The position numbers and the translations under genes are program-made. From Desulfatiglans sp. (lineage in GTDB: Bacteria; Desulfobacterota; DSM-4660; Desulfatiglandales; HGW-15): a DNA stretch of 64,000 nucleotides. A model generated the notes under the pieces. That model was not told where the DNA came from, did no database searches, and saw nothing but the letters and a program-made list of their open reading frames with translations. The DNA is taken from positions 1 to 64,000 of the forward strand of contig JAAZBV010000034.1 of the NCBI GenBank assembly GCA_012513605.1. Reading direction: 5' to 3'. Positions 36,481-45,162 of this stretch are shown one piece after another; position 1 is the stretch's first letter, and each line of letters begins with the position of its first letter.

Positions 36481-37698
36481 ATGAAAGCCGGTATAGGGTA
36501 TGCAAACATAGCTGATGGAATGTCCTCTGGCAGGAAGGTTGCTGAAAATGCTGTCAAAGATGGCAATATTGTTAACCCCGGTATTGTTATTGCCTTTGCA
36601 AGCGGTAACATTGATCATTACCAGTTTTTTAATGGTATCAGGTCTGTGGTGGGCCATGATGTGCCTGTTATCGGGGGTTCTGCAATCGGTGTTATCACAG
36701 GCACGGAGATCTCTTACGAGGGATATCCCTCAGCTGCGGCGGTAATAGAGTCTGATACCCTCAAACTGGAATTGGGTGTAGCAGGGGATCTTGATAAGGA
36801 TGAAAAAACCGCTGGTGAAACCCTGGGTTCAAGATTTACAGATACAGGCAAGCTTTTATTGATATTATATGATTCGGTAAAAAAAGGTCCATCAGAATCC
36901 GGGCCGCCCGTGATAAATGCATCACGGCCCCTGATCAGGGGAATAGAGAAGAAGCTGAATCAAGAAATACCGATCCTTGGCGGAGGAGTTATCGGCGATT
37001 ACGGGTTTGGCACTACATGGCAATTTTGCGGCTCATACGTGGCCAATCAGAGCGTTGCAGGGTTAATGCTTGGCGGTAAATTTACACCATATTACCGGAT
37101 TATGCATGGCTGCATCCCCAAGGATGGGATTTATCACAGGGTTACAAAGGCGGAAGGCCCGGTTATTTATGAGCTGGATGGAAGGCCGGTCGTGAAAATC
37201 ATAGATGAACAATATGGAAGCAGCGAATGGCGTAAACAGACCCCTGTTCACCGTCTCACCCTTGCCATAAACCATAGCGAAAAATATGCGGACTTCACAG
37301 AGACAGACTTTGTAAACAGGCTGATTTCAGGGGCATTGCCTGATGAAAAAGGGATAGTGCTTTTTGAACCTGATATAGAGGAGGGTGATGAGGTATTGTT
37401 TATGCTGCGCAACGGGGCAATGATGATAGGTTCCGCAAAAAAGAACACGCTGGAATTATTTGAAGAGATAGCCTCAAGGGGTGAAAAACCGATGTTCGGT
37501 CTCTATATAGATTGCGCAGGGAGGACTGCGGTTTACTCTGAAACCCTTTCTGAGGAGGCATCAGAAGTGCAGAAGGTTTTCAATCAGCACAATGTTCCTC
37601 TGCTGGGGTTTTATTCCGGGGTCGAGATTGCGCCGGTTCAGGGTAAAAGCAGGGGGCTTGACTGGACAGGGGTTTTACTGGTACTTGCACAAAAATAA
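36481..37698 (+). CDS. FIST domain protein (FIST_N/FIST_C)
   Basis: The 405-residue protein follows the FIST architecture: a FIST_N half with IVIAFASGNIDHYQFFNGIR and IGGSAIGVITGTEIS, and a FIST_C half with DEVLFMLRNGAMMIGSAKKN and FGLYIDCAGRT, ending GFYSGVEIAPVQGKSRGLDW. FIST domains are predicted small-molecule (perhaps amino-acid) sensors that feed two-component systems. The gene lies between two hybrid kinase genes, consistent with supplying a signal to one of them. An AGGAGG site precedes the ATG. Confidence 0.88.
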   Translation: MKAGIGYANIADGMSSGRKVAENAVKDGNIVNPGIVIAFASGNIDHYQFFNGIRSVVGHDVPVIGGSAIGVITGTEISYEGYPSAAAVIESDTLKLELGVAGDLDKDEKTAGETLGSRFTDTGKLLLILYDSVKKGPSESGPPVINASRPLIRGIEKKLNQEIPILGGGVIGDYGFGTTWQFCGSYVANQSVAGLMLGGKFTPYYRIMHGCIPKDGIYHRVTKAEGPVIYELDGRPVVKIIDEQYGSSEWRKQTPVHRLTLAINHSEKYADFTETDFVNRLISGALPDEKGIVLFEPDIEEGDEVLFMLRNGAMMIGSAKKNTLELFEEIASRGEKPMFGLYIDCAGRTAVYSETLSEEASEVQKVFNQHNVPLLGFYSGVEIAPVQGKSRGLDWTGVLLVLAQK

Positions 37699-37726
37699 TA
37701 TATGACAACGGGTTTCAGGGATAAAG

Positions 37727-39373
37727 ATGGGAACAGAACTTGAAGAGGCCAGAAAAGAGGCTGAATATTACAAAAAGGTTGCTCAAAATACCGGGAACCT
37801 GTTTCTAAGAGAGACAGAGGAGCTGTCAACCCTTGTCAACCGGATCAGGGGCGTTGAAAAGGCACTGAGAGAAGGTGAAGAAAGGCTCCGCAATATCATA
37901 GAACACAGCAATGAGATGTTTTTCCTGCATGATACCAGCCATAAATTTATTTATGTGAGCCCTAAATCACAGGAATTTTTTGGTTTCAAGCCGGATGATA
38001 TGAATATCATGTGGACAGATCTGGTCACTGATAACCCCGATAACAGGGCTGGATTTGAATCAACTGCCAAGGCGATAGAGACCGGCATTAAACAAAAACC
38101 CTATATTATTGAATGCAGAAAGAAAGATGGTAATAAAATCCTGCTCGAAATCGATGAGTCCCCTGTCAGGGATGAACAGGGTCGGGTCGTTGCAATAGCC
38201 GGTGCTGCAAGGGATGTAACAGGAAGAGAAAAACTGGAGGCGGATCTGCGCCAGGCAATCAAAATGGAGGCTATCGGTACACTGGCAGGGGGAATAGCAC
38301 ATGATTTCAACAACCTGCTTATGGGGATACAGGGCAGGACATCACTGATATTGATGGATATTGACCCGAACCACCCCTTTACCGAGCACCTTAAGGGCAT
38401 AGAAGAGCATGTACAGAGCGCAAGCAACCTCACAAGTCAGCTCCTGGCCTTTGCCAGAAAGGGAAATTTCGAGGTTAAACCTCTTGATCTTAATGAACTG
38501 ATCAAACACTCTTCGCACATGTTTGGGCGCACCAAGAAAGATATCAAAATCAATCTACAGCTTCAGCCTGGCCTCTGGACAGTTGAAACAGACAGAGGCC
38601 AGATGGAACAGGTATTTTTAAATCTCTTTATTAATGCCTGGCATGCAATGCCGGGTGGCGGAGAAATATGTATTATCAGCGAAAACATTATGCTTGAAAA
38701 TACTTCTGCCATATCATTTTCGGTCATGCCCGGTAATTATGTAAAGATTTCAGTGAGCGATACGGGTGTCGGCATAGACGATGCCATAAAGGAAAAGATA
38801 TTTGACCCATTTTTTACAACAAAGGAGATGGGCAGGGGTACAGGTCTTGGGCTTGCCTCAGTGTACGGGATCATCAAGAACCATGGCGGTATAATTGATG
38901 TTCACTCAATAAAAGGTAAAGGAACAACCTTTGATATCTACCTGCCAGGGTCAAACAAAGAGGTTGCAGAGGTCAAGGCTATTAATGAAGAGGCAATAAA
39001 GGGCACAGGGACAATACTGCTTGTCGATGATGAGCCCATGATCATTAATGTAGGAAAGGCCCTGCTTGAGAGACTGGGATATAAAGTAATAATAGCAGAA
39101 AGCGGCAATGCTGCGATCAACGTTTTTGAAACAGATAAAGATAAGATTGATATAGTGATTCTGGATATGATAATGCCGGGCATGAACGGAATAGAGACAT
39201 ATAGACGCCTGAAAAAAAGCAATCCGGGCATAAAGGTCCTTTTTTCCAGCGGGTACAGCATGGATGAAGGGACATCAGAAATATTGAACCTGGACTCAAA
39301 TGGGTTTATCCAGAAACCCTACAAATTTGAAAAGTTATCGCAGAAGCTGAAAATCATGCTGGGTACGAATTGA
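37727..39373 (+). CDS. Soluble PAS hybrid histidine kinase with receiver
   Basis: The 548-residue protein has no membrane segment. It starts with a coiled-coil (about residues 1-45), then a PAS domain (about 50-165, with the PAC tail [19 protein letters not shown]), a HisKA box [11 protein letters not shown] with H192, HATPase_c ([31 protein letters not shown]) and a receiver ([20 protein letters not shown]). It lies 28 nt after the FIST gene, so it is the best candidate to receive the FIST signal in the cytoplasm. No separate output regulator is encoded here. Confidence 0.92.
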   Translation: MGTELEEARKEAEYYKKVAQNTGNLFLRETEELSTLVNRIRGVEKALREGEERLRNIIEHSNEMFFLHDTSHKFIYVSPKSQEFFGFKPDDMNIMWTDLVTDNPDNRAGFESTAKAIETGIKQKPYIIECRKKDGNKILLEIDESPVRDEQGRVVAIAGAARDVTGREKLEADLRQAIKMEAIGTLAGGIAHDFNNLLMGIQGRTSLILMDIDPNHPFTEHLKGIEEHVQSASNLTSQLLAFARKGNFEVKPLDLNELIKHSSHMFGRTKKDIKINLQLQPGLWTVETDRGQMEQVFLNLFINAWHAMPGGGEICIISENIMLENTSAISFSVMPGNYVKISVSDTGVGIDDAIKEKIFDPFFTTKEMGRGTGLGLASVYGIIKNHGGIIDVHSIKGKGTTFDIYLPGSNKEVAEVKAINEEAIKGTGTILLVDDEPMIINVGKALLERLGYKVIIAESGNAAINVFETDKDKIDIVILDMIMPGMNGIETYRRLKKSNPGIKVLFSSGYSMDEGTSEILNLDSNGFIQKPYKFEKLSQKLKIMLGTN

Positions 39374-39387
39374 CCCTGCCCGGCCTT

Positions 39388-40740
39388 TTATAAACTGTGT
39401 TTATGCCGCCTCCTGTATTCTCTGAGCAGAAAATAGAACACCACATGAAAACTCAGGACATCTGAAACTGGCAATGCAAGCCATATACCGGTTAGTCCGA
39501 ACAGGTATTCAAGGAGAAAAAGCACCGGGATAAAGAGTATAAACTGGCGGATGAGTGACAGCCAGAGGGCCATGCCCCCCATTGACAGGCCCTGAAATGC
39601 GGTAATAAAAAGTATGGATGGCCCGATAAAGGTAAGGGCTGAGAGCATTATCCTCATGCCAGGTATTGTTACCTTAAGCACTTCAGGGTCTTTCATGAAG
39701 ATGGCAAGGATCTCCGGTGTCCAGATCTCAATTATTATGGTGAAGATGATAAGGAGCATTGCCGTGCCCACTGATGAAAGCCTTATGGCCTTCCAGAGCC
39801 TTGCCTCTTTTCCTGCGCCCATATTGTATCCCACCACTGGAAGCAGCGCATTTGCAACACCCATGATTGGCATAAAGGCGAGATCAGACAGCCGCATTGC
39901 AAGGCCGACAGCCGCAATAGGCGCTGAACCATATGCGGATACCACCTTGTTAAAAAGTATAAATGCCAGGCTTTCTGTAAGCTGCTGAATGGAGGCAGGG
40001 GCGCCCACATGATATATCCGGTTCAGGATGATCCACCTTGGCACAAGGCTCAACGCGCTTATCCTGAATGCTGTCCTCTTTGCAAAGATAAAATATAGAC
40101 CTATCGCCATTCCCGAGCACTGTGCAATGACAGTGGCAAGGGCCGCCCCCTTGATCCCCATTTCCGGGAAAGGGCCTATACCTATGATCAGAAACGGGTC
40201 AAGGAGTATGTTTATTACACTTGCAGTTATCATGATTACAGTGGGTTTTACTGTGTCTCCTGACCCGCGGATAAGGCCGCCAACCAGAAATATAAAGACA
40301 TTGGCAGGCGCCCCGAATGCGGTAATAACCAGGTATATCCTCCCCATATCCATGATATTATCTGTGGCCCCGAGAAGGCGGAGTATTGTATCAGGCATAA
40401 ACAGAGGCGGTATCAGAAATAAAAGGCCCCATACAACACTTAAGAAAAAGATCTGCCCGGCGGCAAGGTTTACGCCATTAATATTCTTTTCACCAAAATA
40501 TCTGGACACAAGGGCGCCTATGCCTGTGCCTGTGCCCATACCCACAGCCATTGCAAGTATCTGGTATGGGAAGACGATCGTTAATGCGGCAATAGCCTCA
40601 TGGCCGAGCCTTGCCACCCAGAATGTATCTACTATATTATAGAGGCTCCCGGCAATGGTAGCGGCTATACCCGGAAGACTGAGTCGTATAAGAAGAGGGC
40701 CTAAAGGGGCTGTCCCGAGCCGTTCGGTATATTTTTCCAT
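39388..40740 (-). CDS. MATE family efflux transporter
   Basis: The 450-residue protein has 12 predicted membrane segments in two similar halves, as in MATE (NorM/DinF-type) antiporters. Typical features are PLGPLLIRLSLPGIAATIAG at the start, the NIVDTFWVARLGHEAIAAL segment and a Pro/Gly-rich second half (ANALLPVVGYNMGAGKEARLW). It exports cationic drugs or metabolites using Na+ or H+. It is transcribed away from the selenoprotein gene across a 160-nt divergent spacer. Confidence 0.92.
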   Translation of the reverse strand: MEKYTERLGTAPLGPLLIRLSLPGIAATIAGSLYNIVDTFWVARLGHEAIAALTIVFPYQILAMAVGMGTGTGIGALVSRYFGEKNINGVNLAAGQIFFLSVVWGLLFLIPPLFMPDTILRLLGATDNIMDMGRIYLVITAFGAPANVFIFLVGGLIRGSGDTVKPTVIMITASVINILLDPFLIIGIGPFPEMGIKGAALATVIAQCSGMAIGLYFIFAKRTAFRISALSLVPRWIILNRIYHVGAPASIQQLTESLAFILFNKVVSAYGSAPIAAVGLAMRLSDLAFMPIMGVANALLPVVGYNMGAGKEARLWKAIRLSSVGTAMLLIIFTIIIEIWTPEILAIFMKDPEVLKVTIPGMRIMLSALTFIGPSILFITAFQGLSMGGMALWLSLIRQFILFIPVLFLLEYLFGLTGIWLALPVSDVLSFHVVFYFLLREYRRRHKHSL

Positions 40741-40900
40741 ATGGCAAATCCGAAAATAAAAGTTTCAAAAGCGAACGGTCACGATCGCCAACTTTAAAAA
40801 TATTGTCAACCATAAAATAGCTGATAACATGGAGAAACAATTACTTTGACACCCTTAACCCGGATTCGTATACTTCTTCAATACTGATAAGGAGGAAAAA

Positions 40901-42634
40901 ATGAACAGAAGATTTGTATTACACTATTCTCTTTTAATATTTTTTCTAATGGCAGTAACAGGCATTGCCATGATACCAGGTTTTTGCAGTGCAGCTTCCT
41001 CAAAGGAGCCGCTGATCACCGTCATGAACCCCGCCATTACAGAGAAACCCGCCGCCAGGGTAAACATTGCGCCAAGACTCACAACGCTTGACGGGAAGAC
41101 CATTTATCTTGTTGATGTCAACTACGAGGGTATCTCAGGCACCCCTGTAATGGGAGAGATACAGCGATGGTTTGCCAAGAACATGCCAAAGGTAAAGACA
41201 GTGCTCAAGGTAAAGAGCGGTAATTATGCAACCGATGACCCTGCATTATGGAAAGAGATAAAGGATAACAAGGGGGATGGTGTGATACTCGGCGTGGCCG
41301 GGTGATGGGGCTGCATAGCGGCCGTGAGCCGTTTCTGCGGAAGCATAGAAAAAGAGTATGGACTTCCCACCGTGGCGCTTTCAAATGAAAATATCGTATC
41401 ATTCGGGATTGATGGCCATGCAAAATACAGCACAGGCATGCCCCTGCGTTTTGTAGGCATGCCCTATCCCTTTACTGGTTTAAGCGAGGAAAAGCTTAAG
41501 AACTACCTCAATGGAACAGATAATGTAACAGGCAAACCCCTGATGCAGGCCATTATTGATGCACTCACGCTTCCCATAAAGGAGTCCGAATGGCCGGGTG
41601 AGCCAGCCCCTGAACCGAGGCTTTTAAAGCCCGACACAGAGGATAACCTCCAGCGCCTTTTCAAGGATAAGGGGTGGACAGATTACAACCCTGTGATCCT
41701 CCCCACAGAAGAAAAGGTAAAGAGGATGCTTGAAGGCACAAGCCATGCCCCTGATGAACTTGTCAAAAAAGAGGCAGGCACATTTGGGACCCAGAGGCCG
41801 TTTACAGTAGAAAAGATCGCCATAATCGCAGTTATGGCCGGTGCAAAACCAGAATACTTTCCTGTAATACTTGCCCTTTCAAGCCAGGTGCCATACATGG
41901 ACTCAACCACATCAAGCTCCCGCATGGTGCTCATAAACGGCCCCATACGTGAAGAGATAGGGGTGAACTCAGGCATAGGGGCGCTCGGCCCAAATGCAGA
42001 GGCCAACTCTGTTATTGGCCGCTCAATGGTGCTTATACACAAGATCATCCAGGGGTACAAGGAGGGTGTAAGCGGATTTTCTTCTTTGAGTAACCCCATA
42101 CTCTACAATAATCTGACCATTGCGGAAAATGAGGAAAACCTGCCCGAGGGGTGGAAGCCCTTCCATGTACAGAAGGGGTTCAAGCCTGAACAGAGCACCC
42201 TTACTGTATTCTTTGGCTGGAACTTTGTAAACTGCTCGGGTTCAGTGGTGGAGCATTATGCGCCCCAGCTTATGATGAGGGATTTTACGAGGGTCCTTGC
42301 TGCAACCTCAGGTGCAACGCTTATTATGGACCCCTCTGTTGCAAATCTTTTAATGGAGACGCAGGGGTTTAAGACGAAAGAGGCATTCCACGAATGGCTC
42401 GCCAAAAATGCCGAGATGCCTGCAAGGCAGTACTGGGCAAACTCCATTGTCTCTGGCATGCAGGGGCCCACAGGGGCAAAGGATTATAAAGATATCCCTG
42501 AAGAGAGGATGGTCAACCATATGAGTAACCCGAAGATGATAAACACGGTTGTTGTTGGAGGTAAGACAGCCAGTGTCTGGTTTATATCAGACTTTATGGC
42601 AGGTATGCCTGTCTCTATTGATGCATGGAGGTAA
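40901..42634 (+). CDS. UGA-containing UGSC-like selenoprotein (Sec at codon 135)
   Basis: Two ORFs, 40901-41302 and 41306-42634, lie in the same frame and are parted only by a TGA at 41303-41305. Read through, they give one 577-residue protein with G-V-A-G-U-W-G-C at 131-138, a U-x-x-C redox motif. Flanking sequence (APRLTTLDGKTIYLVD, VILGVAG, SIEKEYGLPTVAL) fits the UGSC-like domain, which is named for a [U/C]-G-S-C motif. The C-terminal half (VMAGAKPEYFPVI, VLINGPIREEIGVNSGIGAL) also fits proteins of this group. A signal peptide (about residues 1-31) implies export. A SECIS-like hairpin follows the UGA. GGAGG precedes the ATG. The alternative, a nonsense mutation, is less likely given the intact downstream frame. 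Confidence 0.87.
41317..41333 (+). promoter_or_regulatory. SECIS-like hairpin after the in-frame UGA
   Basis: AGCGGC pairs with GCCGTT (one G-U) around the loop CGUGA. The 17-nt hairpin starts 11 nt after the UGA, which matches the size and spacing described for the minimal E. coli element, and the loop holds GU as its second and third bases. A lower stem of two 3-bp steps (GCT/AGC and GCA/TGC, 41310-41315 with 41336-41344) extends it. This is strong support for selenocysteine insertion by SelB. Confidence 0.8.
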
Positions 42635-42639
42635 ATAGA

Positions 42640-44730
42640 ATGGCTGCACAAGTGAAGGGTGGCTATACAGGTAAAATACTTAAGGTGAACCTTACAGATA
42701 ACTCCTTTACCCATATCCCCACTGAAAAATATGAGGAGTATGGTGGAGGGCATGGCATGGGCTCTGCCATATTCTTTGACCTGGTGGGCGATCAGCTCCC
42801 ATTTGAGGCATTTGATCCGAGGAACCTGATCATAATCATGGGCCACCCGTTTGCAGGCACCTTTATGCCGGGTTCCGGCAGGAGCGAGGTGCAGGGGCTT
42901 GCGCCCATGCTCTACCCTGTTGAATGGTTCGGCCACAGCAGCTTTGGGGGCAGGTTTACCAGCCAGCTTAAATTCGCCGGGTGGGACGGCATTGTTGTTG
43001 AAGGGGCGTCAGACAAACCTGTGTGGATCAATATTGTAAACGATAAGGTCACCATCGAAAACGCTGACGGGATATGGGGCATGGACACATGGGATACACA
43101 GGAGGAGATTTCAAGGCGTGTAAACCCCTCCCTTAAATTCGGTGAATGGGCGGATTACAGTGACAGCTTCTCCACCCAGATACCCGCGGTTGTCTGCTGC
43201 GGGCTTGCAGGAGAAAACAAAAGCCGCATGGCAGCGCTGCTCCACGGCCCCGGCTCACAGGCCGCCCTGGGCGGTTATGGCGGGGTATTCGGTTCAAAGA
43301 ATCTAAAGGCCATAAGTGCAATAGGGACAGGCAGCGCACCTGTTGCTGACCCTCATGCATTTATGGAGACCCGCCTCTGGTACAACCGGTTTCAGTTTAA
43401 TGTGGATAACCCCAGAAGAAAGGATATGATGGGCGGGTTCTACTTCTGGATCAACGGCTCACCTGCCGGTGCAAGTGTATCCAATAATCCCTTTTTCATG
43501 TCTGATAACACCCCTATTGTGCCGGCAAGGGCAGCAGCATGCGCATCATGCCCAAGGGGCTGTCGCCAGCGGCTCGCGAGCGGTGATAATAATGAATCGG
43601 TCTGCGCTGGCGCTGCCTCTGTATTCCTCGATAATGCCACACGCAAGATGAACCGCCAGGGTAATGACATGATGCAGAAATACGGGCTGAGCCACTGGCA
43701 TTTCATGGCTACAACCCAGTATGTTAAACATCTCTATACAACGGGCATCCTTGGAAAAGGAAAACGTATCGAATGTGACCTCCCGATAGACAAGGCTGGA
43801 ACATTAGGCTTTATGGATATGTTCATGAGGCAGATAGCCACAGGCGAGGGCATTGGTAAGGAGCTGTCACAGGGGCTCGCCAGGGCAGCTAAAAGCTGGG
43901 GCACCTATGATGAAGACTTTAACAATGGTAAACTCCAGCTCGCCTACTGGGGCACCTCCATGCACTATGACCCGAGGGTTGAGGCAGAGTGGGGTTATGG
44001 CTCACTCATGGGAGAACGTGACCTCATGCTCCACGGTATGGCAAACTATCCCCTGCACTGGATGCCGGAATCTTTCCGCATGGAGGGTAAGGAACCATAC
44101 CTCACGGCTGAACAGGCGGTGCAGCTTACAGCGGACGCAATGATCCCATACAAGGGTGATGTGTTCATGCTTGACTACAGTGACGGCCCCACAGGCATCT
44201 ATTCAGAGCACAAGGTAAAGCAGGTGGCATGGGTAAAGCACTATGAAAAATTCTGGCTTGGCTCAAACGGCTTTTGCGGCTGGGTATGGCCCATGTGCTT
44301 TACAAATAACTCCGCAGATAACAGGGGCGCAACACCAGAGGCAGAACCAAAGTTCTTTAATGCGGTAACAGGTAAAAACATTACATTTGCTGATGGCATG
44401 GAACTTGGTCATAAGATATTTACCCTGGACAGGGCAATATGGACACTTCAGGGCAGACACAGAAACATGGAGGTGTTCCCGGATTACCTTCATGAACAGG
44501 GCTCTCCCGGCGCGCTCTTACCCATGTATGACAGCAAGACAAAAAAGTGGGAATACGCAGATGGCAAGGGACGCAAGCTTGACCGCAAAAGGTTTGAAGA
44601 GTGGAAGACAAAGTTTTATGAGTTTGAGGGATATAACAAGGAGACCGGCTGGCCAACAAAAAAGACACTTGAAGACATGGGGCTGAAAAGAGTGGCTGAT
44701 GTGATGAAGAGTAAAGACCGACTGGGATGA
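42640..44730 (+). CDS. Second AOR-family oxidoreductase, partner of the selenoprotein
   Basis: The 696-residue protein starts GGYTGKILKVNLTD and has the AOR cluster ligands C301-x2-C304-x3-C308 (motif C-A-S-C-P-R-G-C) and distal cysteines C546 and C553, one of which should be the fourth ligand. It is about 80 residues longer than the AOR at 9124, with insertions after the first domain (around the Y-P-V-E-W-F-G block and SQIPAVVCCG-like region). It may belong to a different AOR subgroup. ATG 42640 follows GGAGG, which overlaps the end of the selenoprotein gene 5 nt upstream, so the two are one operon. There is no signal peptide: a cytoplasmic W/Mo-pterin enzyme. The substrate is unknown. Confidence 0.9.
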   Translation: MAAQVKGGYTGKILKVNLTDNSFTHIPTEKYEEYGGGHGMGSAIFFDLVGDQLPFEAFDPRNLIIIMGHPFAGTFMPGSGRSEVQGLAPMLYPVEWFGHSSFGGRFTSQLKFAGWDGIVVEGASDKPVWINIVNDKVTIENADGIWGMDTWDTQEEISRRVNPSLKFGEWADYSDSFSTQIPAVVCCGLAGENKSRMAALLHGPGSQAALGGYGGVFGSKNLKAISAIGTGSAPVADPHAFMETRLWYNRFQFNVDNPRRKDMMGGFYFWINGSPAGASVSNNPFFMSDNTPIVPARAAACASCPRGCRQRLASGDNNESVCAGAASVFLDNATRKMNRQGNDMMQKYGLSHWHFMATTQYVKHLYTTGILGKGKRIECDLPIDKAGTLGFMDMFMRQIATGEGIGKELSQGLARAAKSWGTYDEDFNNGKLQLAYWGTSMHYDPRVEAEWGYGSLMGERDLMLHGMANYPLHWMPESFRMEGKEPYLTAEQAVQLTADAMIPYKGDVFMLDYSDGPTGIYSEHKVKQVAWVKHYEKFWLGSNGFCGWVWPMCFTNNSADNRGATPEAEPKFFNAVTGKNITFADGMELGHKIFTLDRAIWTLQGRHRNMEVFPDYLHEQGSPGALLPMYDSKTKKWEYADGKGRKLDRKRFEEWKTKFYEFEGYNKETGWPTKKTLEDMGLKRVADVMKSKDRLG

Positions 44731-45162
44731 TGCTCTAAGAACAATCGCGAGTTGTATCTGAAAACCTGTTCTCTTATTGGCAATAGGAGTACAGGGATAT
44801 CCATGGTATCATTAGTAAAAAGGTTTCAGGTAGCGTTACCCTCTGCAAGTGAATCGGTAAAAAAGGGCACATGATTGTGGGAAAAAGGCTTTAACCTTTT
44901 AAACCTTAGAAATCCCATAACATAAGGATAATCCCCTTTTCCACATTTTCATAAGTACTAATTTATTTCTGGTTTTTGTGTTTTGCTAAGTTGTTTCGGA
45001 ACAACAGTCTCGATTTACGTTTTACAAGGCATGGGACAAGGCATATAATCTACGAATGGAAAAAAAGGAGTAAGAGTCAAGACCAGGATTGACCTCTCAC
45101 CATTGAAAGAAATTGAAAGCAAAATAAGCGACCACCACTGAATACGTTAAGGAGCATATCGA
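44731..45162. other. 430-nt spacer between AOR and defence gene
   Basis: No gene is seen. The frame after the AOR stop stays open for about 50 codons but its content is not protein-like. Near 45079-45097 is an imperfect palindrome, GTCAAGACCAGGATTGAC, which resembles GGTCAGGCGTTGACC at 47750-47764 on the other side of the defence gene. Confidence 0.45.

Noticed and set aside
44728-44880. Possible second selenocysteine read-through at the end of the second AOR gene (TGA followed by an open frame of about 50 codons)
   Set aside because: The AOR already ends in the usual way (VADVMKSKDRLG), the extension is not protein-like, and no SECIS-like hairpin of the right spacing is seen.
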